The notes: generated from the letters alone by a model not told the origin. Numbered from the stretch's first letter, positions 8,812 to 19,965 are shown. The stretch is 64,000 bases of DNA from Macrosoma leucophasiata (GCA_036365455.1 JAWQUS010000030.1:14032001-14096000); one strand, 5' to 3'. Translations and numbers: made by a program.

Positions 8812-9150
8812 GAAACGCGCATGGCCCGGCGGCTGGTATATATCATGAGCGATCTACTCGGTTAAGCACTACGGGCGCGGTCGGCTAGTGTGATGGGTGA
8901 AAATGCGCTATTCCGTGCTTCGGAGGGCACGTTAAGCCGTCGGTCCCGGTTGCTATCGATAGATAGCAGTTGTTCAACCTTGTCGTAGGCCTTATGGGCG
9001 GTTTGAAAACATCCGACAACGGGTTGGCCACTAACCCCCCCTCCACCAATCCGCATTGGAGCAGCGTGGTGAAGTAAGCTCCAGGGGAGAGACTCCAAAA
9101 AGGGGAGAGACTCGTGCCCAGCAGTGGGACGTATAATGGGTTGCCATTAT
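8812..9150 (+). repeat. Family C repeat, near-complete copy
   Basis: Family landmarks in order: GCATGGCCCGGCGGCTGGT, CGTGCTTCGGAGGGCACGTT, GGTTGCTATCGATAGATAGC, AACATCCGACAACGGGTTGG, GCAGCGTGGTG, and TGCCCAGCAGTGGGACGTAT followed by ATTATT. The same order is found at 41685, 60955 and, deleted, 58500. It is a non-coding dispersed retroelement, and open frames across it are spurious. Confidence 0.8.
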
Positions 9151-9429
9151 TATGAAGAATATATAGGTATATGAAGTGAAGTTGTATTTTTTTCAATTTG
9201 GAGTATTTAAAGACCACGATTTTTCGGTAGAGGTGATCAGAAAATGACTCAATAGTCATTATATTCGTAGGTGTATACCTACTTGCGATTATTTATAAAC
9301 ATTCGTTCCCTATCCATCTAGGTCAAGTTGAGTATCTAACTGATTTTTATCCTCTTTCACAATACGAGTATTAATTATCTAAGGTAAATATGGTATATAA
9401 TAAGGTAAATCGATGTATTTGAATATGTA

Positions 9430-9833
9430 TGTACCGTCATCATATTATTTCAAAGTTGGTATACAATTCTCAAGCTTACACTTAGGTTGGCACTCCTTGG
9501 CACTCTTCACGGTCATTGGTCGATTCTGACAAGACGTCACTGACGTCACCACTCGCCACTACCTGTAGCGAATCGAACTTGCAACGGGAAAGGAGACGCT
9601 TGAAATTCGTGATCCCGAACGCGCGCGTTTTGTGGCTGGTCCAGGGCCACCCGTGACTCGACACCCCGGCCGGGAGTGGAAACAAGAAAACTTCGAAGAC
9701 CACAGGATCAAGACAACATAAATGCCGAAAGCTGGAACCGCAGGTTAGTCAGACGACCTATTAGACCGTTCTCCCTTGTGGGAGTCCCTGTTTGTGAGAC
9801 GCCAACCGAGTGAAACCGGGCCCTCACAATACA
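9430..9833 (+). repeat. 5' LTR of BEL/Pao element
   Basis: TGTACCGTCATC...CACAATACA, 404 bp. It differs from the 3' LTR at one position near 9558 (GCGAATCG against GCGACTCG). A minus-strand open frame inside is present in both LTRs and is not a gene. Confidence 0.93.
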
Positions 9834-11236
9834 TTTTGGTGCCGAAACCCGGGAATTATCCATTTTTCATTAACTTTCGTAAAACCATACACGTACAATT
9901 TTTCTTCCTACCGACTTTTTTGAACTCCCTAATTTCGGGAAAGTTGGGAGATTCTGCCCTGTACACGTAACAATTATATTCAATTAACGTGTTGATCGAT
10001 CGTTAACATTGGAAAGATATCCTCATCTTACGCATCCATATATATATATATATTTTTTCGATTTCGATTTCAATAAATGAACGATTCTGAATAAATTAAT
10101 AAATTCGATTTCTATGTAAAAATTTTTAGGTCACCAGGAGTAACATACCTACCTAGTGTGATCTAGTAATCCGAAGGTACAACCGTTGCAAATACCAAGT
10201 GTTCCGTTCGGCATAATTATTGTGTGTAGCTACCTAGTTTACAAATCATTTTCAATATTCAACGTTTAGCGGTTGGGATATAGGTAGGTACGTTTTACGT
10301 GAATATACACAAACCCGGTAAAATCCTATTTGTCTAACTGTTGTTTATAACATCGTATCATACGCGTATTTAAGTTTTTTTTAAGTAAATAATTGTTCTT
10401 CGCTCCTAGGTACATACCTACGTACAACACAATAATACAATTGCTTGCGCCTTTCACTTATTCGCTTTGGTAAAAACCTATCGTAAAGAGGAGCAGCATT
10501 CTATTCTTGTTTGTTGACACAGGTTTGCCTTAATTACGTAGGTACCTAAAATTCGTCGCTTATCTCATAGACCTACACTATGTAAAAGTGGATAGGTATT
10601 CAAGTTGCAATTTATCGTTGCCTAGCGTTGTTTATACATTCTATTTATATCGCGGTATAACATCGCTGGTCCTCGCACTTGTTTATCTGATTCTTTTTAG
10701 TGGTGTAGGTAGGTAAGTATGCAACTATCGTAGTTAGGTCGTTTTTTATCGTAATTTACTTACCTATTATAAAGGGTTCGTAACTAATTCGGGCGTCTTA
10801 TTCATCGAGTGACTTACCATAAGCGAAATTATTCAACTGCAAACAATAACAATCGTGTTTACGTAACTTAGCTCATTAGGTACTCTAAAGTGATAGGTAC
10901 CTATCGTGAAGCACCATTATTATTATAATAATAGTGCTCGATCGCTCTCGTAAAAACTGGACCGTGCTATACCTACATATCGTTTAATTAGGTATTCTAT
11001 TGTTTAACTTTTAATTATTCTCGTATAGTTCCACATCCCCTCGTAATTATAAGAGAACGAGTTCGGTTGGGAACCTGACTCGCGGGATATCGTAACACTA
11101 AATCGTTTTAATAGATAAATGGTTCTTCAATTCTTTTAATTAAATTATTTATCACGTTTTTTAGCATTGCGCGTGCTAAGCCGTAGCTTGTGTACACTGC
11201 TTTGTCGTATTTCGTTTGTACTAGTCTCTCACAACG
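9834..11236 (+). other. Long 5' leader of the BEL/Pao element
   Basis: About 1.4 kb lies between the 5' LTR and the polyprotein start, beginning with the primer-binding site (9837-9854). It is AT-rich with a TA run near 10040 and many TAGGTA motifs. No ORF of note is present. The length is unusual enough that it could hold an inserted sequence. Confidence 0.6.
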
Positions 11237-14200
11237 ATGTACGCAACTCGGCGACGTTCTAAGCACGACACAACATCGAGGCGTGGCTCACATGCTACTT
11301 CCGAATTAACTATGCAAGACTTACCGGTTTTACGGAGGAAGCGTACACTAGCTCTGCGACGTCTTGAAAAAACTTTGGAGGCAGCTGAGCTAGCTCAAGA
11401 TGATAGATCTCTTCTGAATACGTTTCTTTCTCATCATGCTGTCATGCCGCGACTTTGTGAAAGTTTTGAGCAGGCTCATACGGACATTCTTGGCATTATT
11501 GATAACACATCGGAAGAGAAAGAAGATTTAATACGCGAACAATTTGATGACATTTACATTAAAATTGCTACTATTTATAGGGAACTTATTCCTAGTAACG
11601 ATGAACAACGTACTGAACGTGATCGCTCGAGCGTCTGTAATGTTAAATTACCAAAAATCAAAATTCCAACGTTTTCAGGAGCTATTAAAGAGTGGCCTGA
11701 ATTCTATGATGTTTTTAATTCGTTGATCCATAATAACGAAACATTGTCAGACACTGAACGTATGCATTATCTTATATCAAGTTTGTCAGGTGACGCACTT
11801 GGTCTTATTCGTACGTACCCAGTTAAGGGTACTTTCTATAGCGAAGCCTACCAAGCCTTGCTCACTAGGTATCGTGATAAGCGTGAGTTGGCTTTTACGT
11901 GCTGGAAAGAAATATTAAATATTAATTTTAAATCGAGTTCTCCTTCAGAATTCCGTCGTGTACTTGATTTAATTAGTGAAAATTTAAATATTTTGAAAAG
12001 TCTTGATTTACCTACGGATCAGTGGAGCTTTATTCTGTGTTATCACATATTATCGAAACTCGATTCTAAGACTCGCTGTGCATTTGAACGAAGTCATTCA
12101 ACTGCCGAACTTCCCGAATTTAGAGATTTGTATAAATTTTTAAATATGACATGCGAGGCCCTTGTTCGAGATACACATTTTTTGTCACAAGAGCGTAGTC
12201 ACTCTACTACCAACCGTGCACACGATAAATCTATACCTAAAATACCACCAAGTAATAAATCGTTTAAATCGAAACCGACTACGGTATTCCTTTCCAGCAC
12301 TAGCAACACTAAATCTACTGCTGATAAACCTAAAATTCGAACGATTACGGCATCTGAAGCATCAGTCACAACACCAATTGTCAAGTGCTCCTTCTGTTCA
12401 GAAAATCATTCGATCAGTTATTGTGAACGGTTCACAAAGCTTTCTGTTGCGGAACGGATTGAATTCGCTAAAACCAACCGTTGGTGTTTCAACTGCTTAA
12501 AACCTTCGCACAGTTTAAAGAATTGTAGATCATTTTTTAGTTGCCAAAAGTGTCGTCAACGTCATCACACCCTGCTTCATCGAGATGATGATGCTAATTT
12601 ATCTGCTTCATCAAGTCAAGCCGATTCGAGCAGTAGTTCAGAGCAACCTGTAAGAGTACTTACGAGCATAGGTGATAATTCTGTGGTGCTGTTATCAACA
12701 GCCACTGTGCAACTTCGTGATTCCTCAGGCAACTTCCAATCGTTTCGTGCTCTCATAGATTCGGGTAGCCAGGCTCACTTCATCAGTGAACGTGCTGCCA
12801 CCATCTTAGGTGTCGCCCGCACACTTACTTCTCGTCGTGTTCGTGGTTTGGGACAAGCAACTTCGTCTATATCAGGTGCAGTTCGCCTTGAGGTTGGTGC
12901 TAACAGCAACAGCCTCTTTTCTATCGACGCGCTCACGTTGCCTAGCATTTGTGGTAGGATACCTTCAACTCGTATTAATAAATCGTCGTGGCATCATATC
13001 AAGGATCTCGCCTTGGCTGACCCTAACTTCGACAAGCCTGGTTCTGTAGATCTGCTTCTCGGCGCTGAGGTGTTTACTTCTCTTCTCCTTCCTGGCCGTG
13101 TGGATGGAGGTCCAAATCAACCCTCAGCTCTGAATTCAGTGTTTGGCTGGCTCTTACTGGGTGGTGCCGGCTGTCAGGACGAAGTTCAATCGTTTTTCAG
13201 CCAAGACGATGATCTGCTTCATGAGGAAGTCAAGCGCTTCTGGGAGTTGGAATCATTTCCGTTACCTCGACATCTAACCCCTGAGGAAACTCGCTGTGAA
13301 GAAATCTTCGCAACTCATCATACCCGTGATTCGGTTGGCAGATACGTGGTCACTCTGCCTTTCAAGGAAGAAGAGCAGTATCGTTCTTTTCCTGGATCTC
13401 GTGACATCGCTTTGCGTTTTTTTCACTCAATCGAACGAAAACTCAGGAGAAATCTAGAGTTGCATCACCAGTACAACGACTTCATGAAAGACTATCTCGA
13501 TAGTGGTCACATGAGTCTTGTCCCTGTAAACAAACTTACAGAGGGAAAGTATTACATCCCTCATCACTGCGTTCTGCGTCCCGAGTCCGCCACAACGAAA
13601 CTCCGTGTGGTGTTTAACGCTTCAGCTAAAGATGCTAGGGGCGTATCGTTAAACGACACTCTGCTCGTCGGTCCCAAACTCCAATCAAACATACTGAAAT
13701 TCGTAAGGGACATATACTCACCTGTTCTTCCATGCAGTAGTCTTTTCGCGTGGTCTGATTCTACCGTTGTGCTTGCGTGGCTTCGCTCTCACCCTTCACG
13801 TTGGAAGACTTTCGTTGCGAATCGCGTAGGGCACATTCTTGATGTCATCCCTGGGGCTCGATGGGGTCACGTGGCCTCTGAGGATAATCCAGCGGATGTA
13901 GTCTCCCGTGGACAGCTTCCATCAGCTCTTGTCACTAATCGCTTATGGTGGGCGGGTCCGTCGTGGCTCTCTCAACCGCTTTCATCTTGGCCAAGTTCTG
14001 ATGATATTCCAGACTCAGACATTCTAGCTGCAGAAGAAAAGGCTCCTCGCTCGTTCCTTACTCATGGTGACGTTCCTAGTCCGTTTATAGACACTCTGTT
14101 GGATCGCTATTCGTCGATTCGTAAAATCCAACGCCTTTTGTGTGTCTGGATAAAATTCATTGCATTCATTCGTTGTAAACGCACTCGCTGTTCTGATCCC

Positions 14201-15541
14201 ATATCGACTCGGGTAGAACTACATAATGCCCTTATGATTATTGTGAAGTACGTTCAATCACATCATTTTGCATCAGAGATAAGTCACTTGCTAGACAATA
14301 CTCTTCTTTCGAAACAAATGCGTAAGTTAAATCCGTTTCTCGACGCTAAGGGAACTCTCAGGGTGGGTGGCCGATTGGCCAGATCGGGGCTCGAATTTGA
14401 GCATAAACACCCCGCTCTGCTCCCTCGCGAATCGAAGCTTACCTATTTAATCATCGAAGCGTTTCATCGTGAAAATTGTCACGCTGGCGTTAACACGATG
14501 CAATACCTTCTAACACAACAATTTTGGATCCTTTCACCCAAACGGGCAATTCGTCATTGCCTTTCGAAGTGTGTTCAGTGTTATAAAACGAACCCGACTC
14601 CTCTTGAACCGTTTATGAGCGATCTACCTGCTACTCGCGTCAATCAGGTTAAGCCTTTTTCTGTTGTGGGAACGGATTACGGTGGTCCTTTCCGCATCAA
14701 ACTCTCAAAACATCGCGGTGCGAAAATCGGTAAGGCTTATCTCTGTTTGTTCGTATGCTTAAGTACCAAAGCAGTGCATCTCGAAACTGTTTCGGATCTT
14801 TCATCGGACGCATTCCTTGCCGCTCTTCGTAGATTTGTCGGTCGTCGCGGTAGGGTCAACGTCATCCAATCCGATTGCGGTACAAATTACGTAGGCGCGA
14901 ATAATCAGCTTCAGTCTCTCATGCAATCTGCCGCTCAAACCGAACAGATTGAGTTTCGTTTTAACCCGCCTTCGAGTCCTCATTTTGGAGGAGTTTGGGA
15001 AATTCAAATTAAAGCAGTAAAATCGCACCTTTATCGAATTATCGGTGATCAAGTCTTAACGTTCGAAGAACTAAGTACGGTCTTCGTGCAAATTGAGGCG
15101 ATACTCAATTCGCGACCCCTTTGTCCGTTGAGTTCAGACCCCAATGACTTGGTTGTACTGACACCGGGCCATTTCTTAACCTTGGAGCCTCTAACTACCG
15201 TTCCCGATGAGGACTTAACGTCAGTTAATATTAATCGACTTAGTCGTTGGCAGCTCATTCAACGTTTCCAACAGGATTTTTGGAATCGTTGGAAGTGCGA
15301 ATACCTCCATACTTTGACTCAACGGGCAAAGTGGACTAAACATTCTAAGCCGCTAATCGTGGGATCCGTGGTAATTCTGAAAACCGAAACTTCTCTTCCG
15401 TTACATTGGCCTCTGGCTCGGGTCGAGAAATTGCACCCTAGCCCGGACGGAATAGTTCGTATCGCAACGGTTCGTACAGTCGATGGTTCGTGCTTAACTC
15501 GACCGTTGGCTAAGCTATGTCCGTTACCTAACCTAGATTAA
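11237..15541 (+). CDS. BEL/Pao gag-pol polyprotein with in-frame RT deletion
   Basis: The 1434-residue protein carries, in order: a DUF1759 gag region (IPTFSGAIKEWPEFYDVF, about 150); zinc knuckles near 383 (CSFCSENHSISYC), 417 (CFNCLKPSHSLKNC) and 436; an aspartic protease with DSGSQAHF near 508; and the start of reverse transcriptase (LRVVFNASAKDARGVSLND, about 795). Near residue 818 (LQSNIL) it jumps to RNase H (FAWSDSTVVLAWLRSHPSRW). The FxADI and catalytic DD segment expected between them is absent. Integrase follows, with an HHCC zinc region near 1082-1115 and a D,D,E set at about D1146 (GTDYGG), D1212 (QSDCGTN) and E1255 (GVWEIQIK), then a C-terminal domain. It would supply coat, protease and integrase but not cDNA synthesis. 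The frame is otherwise free of stops. Confidence 0.93.
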   Translation: MYATRRRSKHDTTSRRGSHATSELTMQDLPVLRRKRTLALRRLEKTLEAAELAQDDRSLLNTFLSHHAVMPRLCESFEQAHTDILGIIDNTSEEKEDLIREQFDDIYIKIATIYRELIPSNDEQRTERDRSSVCNVKLPKIKIPTFSGAIKEWPEFYDVFNSLIHNNETLSDTERMHYLISSLSGDALGLIRTYPVKGTFYSEAYQALLTRYRDKRELAFTCWKEILNINFKSSSPSEFRRVLDLISENLNILKSLDLPTDQWSFILCYHILSKLDSKTRCAFERSHSTAELPEFRDLYKFLNMTCEALVRDTHFLSQERSHSTTNRAHDKSIPKIPPSNKSFKSKPTTVFLSSTSNTKSTADKPKIRTITASEASVTTPIVKCSFCSENHSISYCERFTKLSVAERIEFAKTNRWCFNCLKPSHSLKNCRSFFSCQKCRQRHHTLLHRDDDANLSASSSQADSSSSSEQPVRVLTSIGDNSVVLLSTATVQLRDSSGNFQSFRALIDSGSQAHFISERAATILGVARTLTSRRVRGLGQATSSISGAVRLEVGANSNSLFSIDALTLPSICGRIPSTRINKSSWHHIKDLALADPNFDKPGSVDLLLGAEVFTSLLLPGRVDGGPNQPSALNSVFGWLLLGGAGCQDEVQSFFSQDDDLLHEEVKRFWELESFPLPRHLTPEETRCEEIFATHHTRDSVGRYVVTLPFKEEEQYRSFPGSRDIALRFFHSIERKLRRNLELHHQYNDFMKDYLDSGHMSLVPVNKLTEGKYYIPHHCVLRPESATTKLRVVFNASAKDARGVSLNDTLLVGPKLQSNILKFVRDIYSPVLPCSSLFAWSDSTVVLAWLRSHPSRWKTFVANRVGHILDVIPGARWGHVASEDNPADVVSRGQLPSALVTNRLWWAGPSWLSQPLSSWPSSDDIPDSDILAAEEKAPRSFLTHGDVPSPFIDTLLDRYSSIRKIQRLLCVWIKFIAFIRCKRTRCSDPISTRVELHNALMIIVKYVQSHHFASEISHLLDNTLLSKQMRKLNPFLDAKGTLRVGGRLARSGLEFEHKHPALLPRESKLTYLIIEAFHRENCHAGVNTMQYLLTQQFWILSPKRAIRHCLSKCVQCYKTNPTPLEPFMSDLPATRVNQVKPFSVVGTDYGGPFRIKLSKHRGAKIGKAYLCLFVCLSTKAVHLETVSDLSSDAFLAALRRFVGRRGRVNVIQSDCGTNYVGANNQLQSLMQSAAQTEQIEFRFNPPSSPHFGGVWEIQIKAVKSHLYRIIGDQVLTFEELSTVFVQIEAILNSRPLCPLSSDPNDLVVLTPGHFLTLEPLTTVPDEDLTSVNINRLSRWQLIQRFQQDFWNRWKCEYLHTLTQRAKWTKHSKPLIVGSVVILKTETSLPLHWPLARVEKLHPSPDGIVRIATVRTVDGSCLTRPLAKLCPLPNLD

Positions 15542-15646
15542 TCCGTAACTCGTTAATTATTAGCTTTAGTCGTAATTAAGTCTTTTCGTAGGTTAGTTAT
15601 TCGCTAGTTTTAGAAAATACCTATAACGTATTTTGGTGGGCGGAAA

Positions 15647-16050
15647 TGTACCGTCATCATATTATTTCAAAGTTGGTATACAATTCTCAAGCTTACACTT
15701 AGGTTGGCACTCCTTGGCACTCTTCACGGTCATTGGTCGATTCTGACAAGACGTCACTGACGTCACCACTCGCCACTACCTGTAGCGACTCGAACTTGCA
15801 ACGGGAAAGGAGACGCTTGAAATTCGTGATCCCGAACGCGCGCGTTTTGTGGCTGGTCCAGGGCCACCCGTGACTCGACACCCCGGCCGGGAGTGGAAAC
15901 AAGAAAACTTCGAAGACCACAGGATCAAGACAACATAAATGCCGAAAGCTGGAACCGCAGGTTAGTCAGACGACCTATTAGACCGTTCTCCCTTGTGGGA
16001 GTCCCTGTTTGTGAGACGCCAACCGAGTGAAACCGGGCCCTCACAATACA
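15647..16050 (+). repeat. 3' LTR of BEL/Pao element
   Basis: 404 bp, one visible mismatch to the 5' LTR. TGTA follows at 16051-16054. Confidence 0.93.
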
Positions 16051-16224
16051 TGTAATTTACTAAAAACGATTGAAGATCACCAGTCAAGGATTTACAATTT
16101 ACATTTTTTTATTTTATAGGTATCATAAAAGTTTACTTAATCTTTATGAAAATAAGACCATGAAGTAGGTATTTTGTATCTATTAAAGTTGACTTATGCA
16201 ATCTAATACCTATATAAAATTTTC

Positions 16225-16425
16225 GAGTCGCAGTGTTTGTAACAATACTCCTTCGAAACCGCTGGACCGATCATTATGAAATTTTATGTATATTTGGTAG
16301 GTATGAGAATCAGTTGTTAGTCTTTTTTTTATACCGCTAAATGGTAGTTGATTCTCACTAAAATTTTTCTTCTCATTTTTTTTAGTTTTTTGGATTTTCC
16401 AGAAGTTTGTCGGGGCAGCTAGTGC
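16225..16425 (+). repeat. Dispersed MITE-like repeat
   Basis: CGAAACCGCTGGACCGATCA, TATGAAATTTTATGTATAT and the ending GTCGGGGCAGCTAGTGCTG have the layout of the element family also seen at 24985-25245 (ending GGGTCAGCTAGTG). Confidence 0.5.
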
Positions 16426-16525
16426 TGATATAATAATATAACAAACATTCAGTTCTCATGAATGGTAAGTGAATACTGTAGTTAGACATTTATACAAAAC
16501 CACAAGTCAAAAGGCAAATACATTG

Positions 16526-16930
16526 CTACGCCTGAGTCCTAAGATATTTTACTTTTTTTGTGTCATAGGATTGACAGACTAGCAGACGGGCCACCTGATG
16601 GAAAGTGGTTACCGTCCTATGAACATTTGCAACACCAGGGGAGTTGACAACGCGCTGCCAGCACTGAAGGATTCTTATGACGCCAGTTTTGAAGAACCTT
16701 ATATTGTAGCGCCGGGGGAACACCTCAGAGGGAAGTTCGTTCCACAATTTGCATGTTCTGGGCAGGAATGAACGCGCTAATCGGACCGTTGAGCATTTCC
16801 AAGTATCCAATCTGTGTGATGTAGGAACGTAGACGATGGCACCAGTTGCCACCAGTTTGATTCTATGATTGTGATAACGGAGCCTCACTGTAAGGTTTGG
16901 TCGCATCAAAATATTTGTTAACGGTTATTG
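16526..16930 (-). pseudogene. LINE 3'-terminal coding fragment
   Basis: The 127-codon frame contains RSFLPRTCKLWNELPSEVFP, the conserved C-terminal tail of Jockey/CR1-like LINE reverse transcriptases, then a region translating to NSPGVANVHR. The 3' end includes the motif GTAACCACTTTCCATCAGGT on the minus strand, a tail shared with lepidopteran SINEs. It has no reverse-transcriptase core, so it is a 5'-truncated copy and not a host gene. A second copy of the 3' end is at 51195. Confidence 0.75.
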
Positions 16931-17642
16931 TGAAATGTAGCAGTAACAGTTACATTGACTTTCAACAGTTACTGCAGAATGCGTTGCACCAGCATATTTT
17001 TAACATTGTTATTTTACTAGGTTTGGCAGATTCCCATATCATCTGACAGATAATTTAGAGGTTAACTTCAACATTAATCAGCGCAGCTCACCCAGTAACG
17101 ATTAAAACGAATTTTCAAATTGTGTAACTCATTGTTTACAAAACGGGTATAAAAAAAAAGAAAACTGGGATGATGCAACCCACCCCTAGTTTTGAATTGA
17201 AGATAGGTATTATGTAATATTCAGTAAAAGCCCACATTTACTGGATATTACCTACACCACCTACTTTCAATCCTTAGAACATACCTAAGCCTATATACAA
17301 AATGATTGCAACTTACGAATGAACAAATAGAAGAAAAATATGAACTACAATATGAAGAAGTCTATTAATGAGAGAAATCGACAACGTTCACTCAGCTCCA
17401 CCGGTTTCCAAGTTTAAATTGCTTACATTTAGGAGCTTTCGATAATTTTGCTAATGGTTCCAATCTATAACTGAAGTACTGATCGAGAGTAATCTAATCA
17501 AGGTGAAATGGATGTAATAAAATTATATAGTTGCATAGATACAACGTTTATAGGCGGTTGAAGTACAGCAGATAATTATATGCAATAAATAGTATCCCTT
17601 TACATCGTAAAAGGTAAATTATAGAGAGCACTGTAAACTTTA
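16931..17642. other. Unassigned sequence
   Basis: No gene or recognised repeat was found in this AT-rich stretch. Confidence 0.35.
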
Positions 17643-17791
17643 ACCCCCTTATTCATAAACGTATTTTAGCTAAAGTGTTGCTAATCTCTGCTTTGTCTAT
17701 TTCTATCCTGCACATTTGACAATGCAACTGACAAAGACAAAGCATTCTATAGCTAAAACGTATCTAATGTACGTTTATGAATAAGAGGGTT
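17643..17791. mobile_element. 149-bp MITE, copy 1
   Basis: The left end ACCCCCTTATTCATAAACGTA is mirrored by TACGTTTATGAATAAGAGGGT at the right. The interior is also largely self-complementary (GCTAAAGTGTTGCTAAT, then GACAAAGCATTCTATAGCTA). It matches 18712-18860 in the opposite orientation. Confidence 0.8.
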
Positions 17792-17819
17792 GATATCTTA
17801 CTTTACATCGATATTTTCT

Positions 17820-17988
17820 TTATGTAATGGAAGTGATAAACAAACATGCAGTTCACATTGATGTTAAGTGATGACTGCAGCCTATAGACACCCTACACAA
17901 AGACCAAGTTCAAAATGCAGATGCGTTTCCACTCCTGAGGCCTAAGGTGCCTATTATATTATGCCTCTGTGCTGGAAATTACAGGGCC
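17820..17988 (-). repeat. SINE-A copy, truncated
   Basis: The plus strand reads GCAGTTCACATTGATGTTAA, GTGATGACTGCAGCCTATAG and GGAAATTACAGGGCCGTA, then stops at the TA microsatellite. SINE sense is taken as minus because the poly-A-like tail of the family lies at the plus-strand left end. Confidence 0.75.
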
Positions 17989-17989
17989 G

Positions 17990-18018
<29 letters not shown>
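17989..18018. repeat. (TA)n microsatellite
   Basis: About 30 bases of uninterrupted TA/AT lie at the broken end of the SINE-A copy. Confidence 0.9.
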
Positions 18019-18020
<2 letters not shown>

Positions 18021-18261
18021 CGTGGTTAAAATTCACTCTCATGTTTTTTTCAAATCGCGCCAGAAGAAGCATAACTTCAAAAGTACACAAAATATGTCAT
18101 AATATTTCACTATACCTCCCCTCGCCGTTTCGATGATTCGTGAGTTTACCTTGAGGAGGAAGGGGGTCCTCCTCCTTTCCAGCCTCACGTGATTTATGGA
18201 CTACCCATAAGTGTACTCCTAAAGTAGTTCCCGAAATTTCCATTGGTATGTATATTTCCAT

Positions 18262-18950
18262 AGTTGGTTAGGATCGCACTGCAGAATCATTTCGTTCATT
18301 CAGATATGCTGCAAGCCTAATTTTTACGCGTATTTATAATCTAGAGAATATAATATATTATATCCACTAGGTTGCCTATCAAAATTTGGCAGAAAGCATT
18401 TTTAATTAAATTATTTAATTTTTAACAGCTAGTAACTCTTATATGCGGTCGATTTAGTTTGACTCCTTGAAAAACAATCAGCTTTCATTTGATATAAAAT
18501 AATACATGTAAGCTATGGTCCTAAAAAGTTATCGGGGCGGAACGAAAATATGTAGAGGCGGCCAAGTGTGCAACGGCAGCCGTGATTTTTCGAGTCTCTA
18601 TACATATTGCCGTAAAGTTAAAGAAAAAACAAAAATAAAATATTCTTAAACAAAAATATAAAAAAAACACTTGCGGCCATTTTTGGATAGACAACCTAGT
18701 AGATATATATTACCCCCTTATTCATAAACGTACATTAGAAACGTTTTAGCTATAGAATGCTTTGCCTTTGTCAGTTGCATTGTCAAATGTGCAGGATAAA
18801 AAAAGACAAAGGAGAGATTAGCCACACTTTAGCTAAAATACGTATATGAATAAGAGGTTTATTCTCTAGATTATACATACGCGTAAAAATTAGGTTTGCA
18901 GCATATCCTGAACTAACGAAATGATTCTACAGGGGCATCCTAAGCTATAG
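18262..18950. mobile_element. Foldback element with a nested MITE
   Basis: The left arm (18275-18390: AATCATTTCGTTCATTCAG, GCCTAATTTTTACGCGTA, ACTAGGTTGCCTATC) pairs with the right arm (18680-18935: GATAGACAACCTAGTA, TACGCGTAAAAATTAGG, AACGAAATGATTCT). The right arm is interrupted by the 149-bp MITE at 18712-18860. No transposase is visible between the arms. Confidence 0.75.
18712..18860. mobile_element. 149-bp MITE, copy 2, nested
   Basis: Same family as 17643-17791, in reverse orientation, ending CCCCTTATTCATAAACGTAC at the left and GAATAAGAGGT at the right. TTA flanks it on both sides within the host arm, and the uninterrupted opposite arm shows the pre-insertion sequence. Confidence 0.8.
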
Positions 18951-19754
18951 GTGGAAAAAAGTGTAATATCTTTAGACCATTAGAACATAAAACATGGCAT
19001 TTTAGATTAAATGCCACGTTCCTAGGATCCAAAAGGTTATGAATGAAGGTCTGCTTTAATCACCGATAAGATTAATATTGTTTATTTTTGAAATAGTCAC
19101 AATTATTATATGCAAATGCTGCTGTTTAATATATGCCAGGTAATATAAACCTATCGAACACATGCTTGTATATTAGAACTCAAAGTTTAAATGGATTCTA
19201 AAATATTTTTTATGAAGTCAAGCACAAAAAATAGAGTTTTAAGCCGAGTAGTTCTTGTTAAATACATAATATTATTATTTTAATTGATTTTTTTAATGGT
19301 ATGTATCTTACTACTTATGACATCTTGTACAACTTATCTAGACCTAATTAACTGCCCAAATTAGTCAACTGAAATCTATCATACACTCAATATTACTATG
19401 AGGCATAAATAAAGTGACCCGTCCCGTTTTGAACGGGACAGTTCCGTTTTCCTGCACCTCGTCCCGGTGTCCCTGAAGAAACCCTTGGGACACGAAATTG
19501 TCCCGTATTCAGGTAAAATCACCAAAAGTTTGTAGAATAAACAAATGAATATAGAAAACAGTAAAATGACAAAGATCAATGGGATCGCTACATTTTCTGG
19601 AGAGAGTTACTTCTGCTTATCCTTCTATTTTCACTCATGGGGAGGAAGCTAGGAAGTACCCTTTATGTATAGATGGTCCTTCGTTACCTATCTCCACGCG
19701 GAAACCTTTCTGTTGTCATCTGTTACCTCCTCCTCTGCCTTTCTGTTATTTTAA
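18951..19754. other. Unassigned sequence with a GTCCCG-rich patch
   Basis: Mostly AT-rich. At 19420-19505 GTCCCGTTTTGAACGGGAC is a small palindrome among several GTCCC/GGGAC motifs. Overlapping open frames are not convincing genes. Confidence 0.4.
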
Positions 19755-19965
19755 ACTAGCTGTTGCCCACGGCTTCGCCCACGTGGATGTCGTTTTATAA
19801 ATAACTAAGTAGCCTATGTTCTTTCTCAAAGTCAGCTCTATCTCTGTACCTTTTCTAAATTTCATTAAAATCGGTTCAGTCGTTTGGACGTGAAAAGGTA
19901 ACAGACAGACAGACAGACAGACAGAGTTACTTTCACATTTATAATATTAATATATAAAGTAGGGA
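19755..19965 (+). repeat. Dispersed repeat E (CTGTTGCCC...GCTTCGCCC), copy 1
   Basis: GCTGTTGCCCACGGCTTCGC begins it. AAAATCGGTTCAGTCGTTTG and a (CAGA)n run, then CACATTTATAATATTAATA, end it. The family is very common in Lepidoptera. Further copies are at 40135 and 61323. Confidence 0.8.

Larger units (their letters stand above)
9430..16050 (+). mobile_element. BEL/Pao LTR retrotransposon lacking the RT core
   Basis: Two 404-bp LTRs (9430-9833 and 15647-16050) differ at one base that I can see. TGTA precedes and follows the element as a 4-bp target duplication. A primer-binding site TGGTGCCGAAACCCGGGA starts at 9837, and a purine tract GGTGGGCGGAAA abuts the 3' LTR. A single 1434-codon frame encodes gag, protease, RNase H and integrase. 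Order and motifs are those of BEL/Pao, but the reverse-transcriptase palm is missing. The element is young by LTR similarity and cannot copy itself without help. Confidence 0.95.

Noticed and set aside
8885..9259. 124-codon minus-strand frame
   Set aside because: It overlaps the family C repeat; similar frames appear in every copy of that repeat.
9482..9703. 73-codon minus-strand frame repeated at 15699-15920
   Set aside because: It lies entirely in the LTRs and recurs only because the LTRs are copies.
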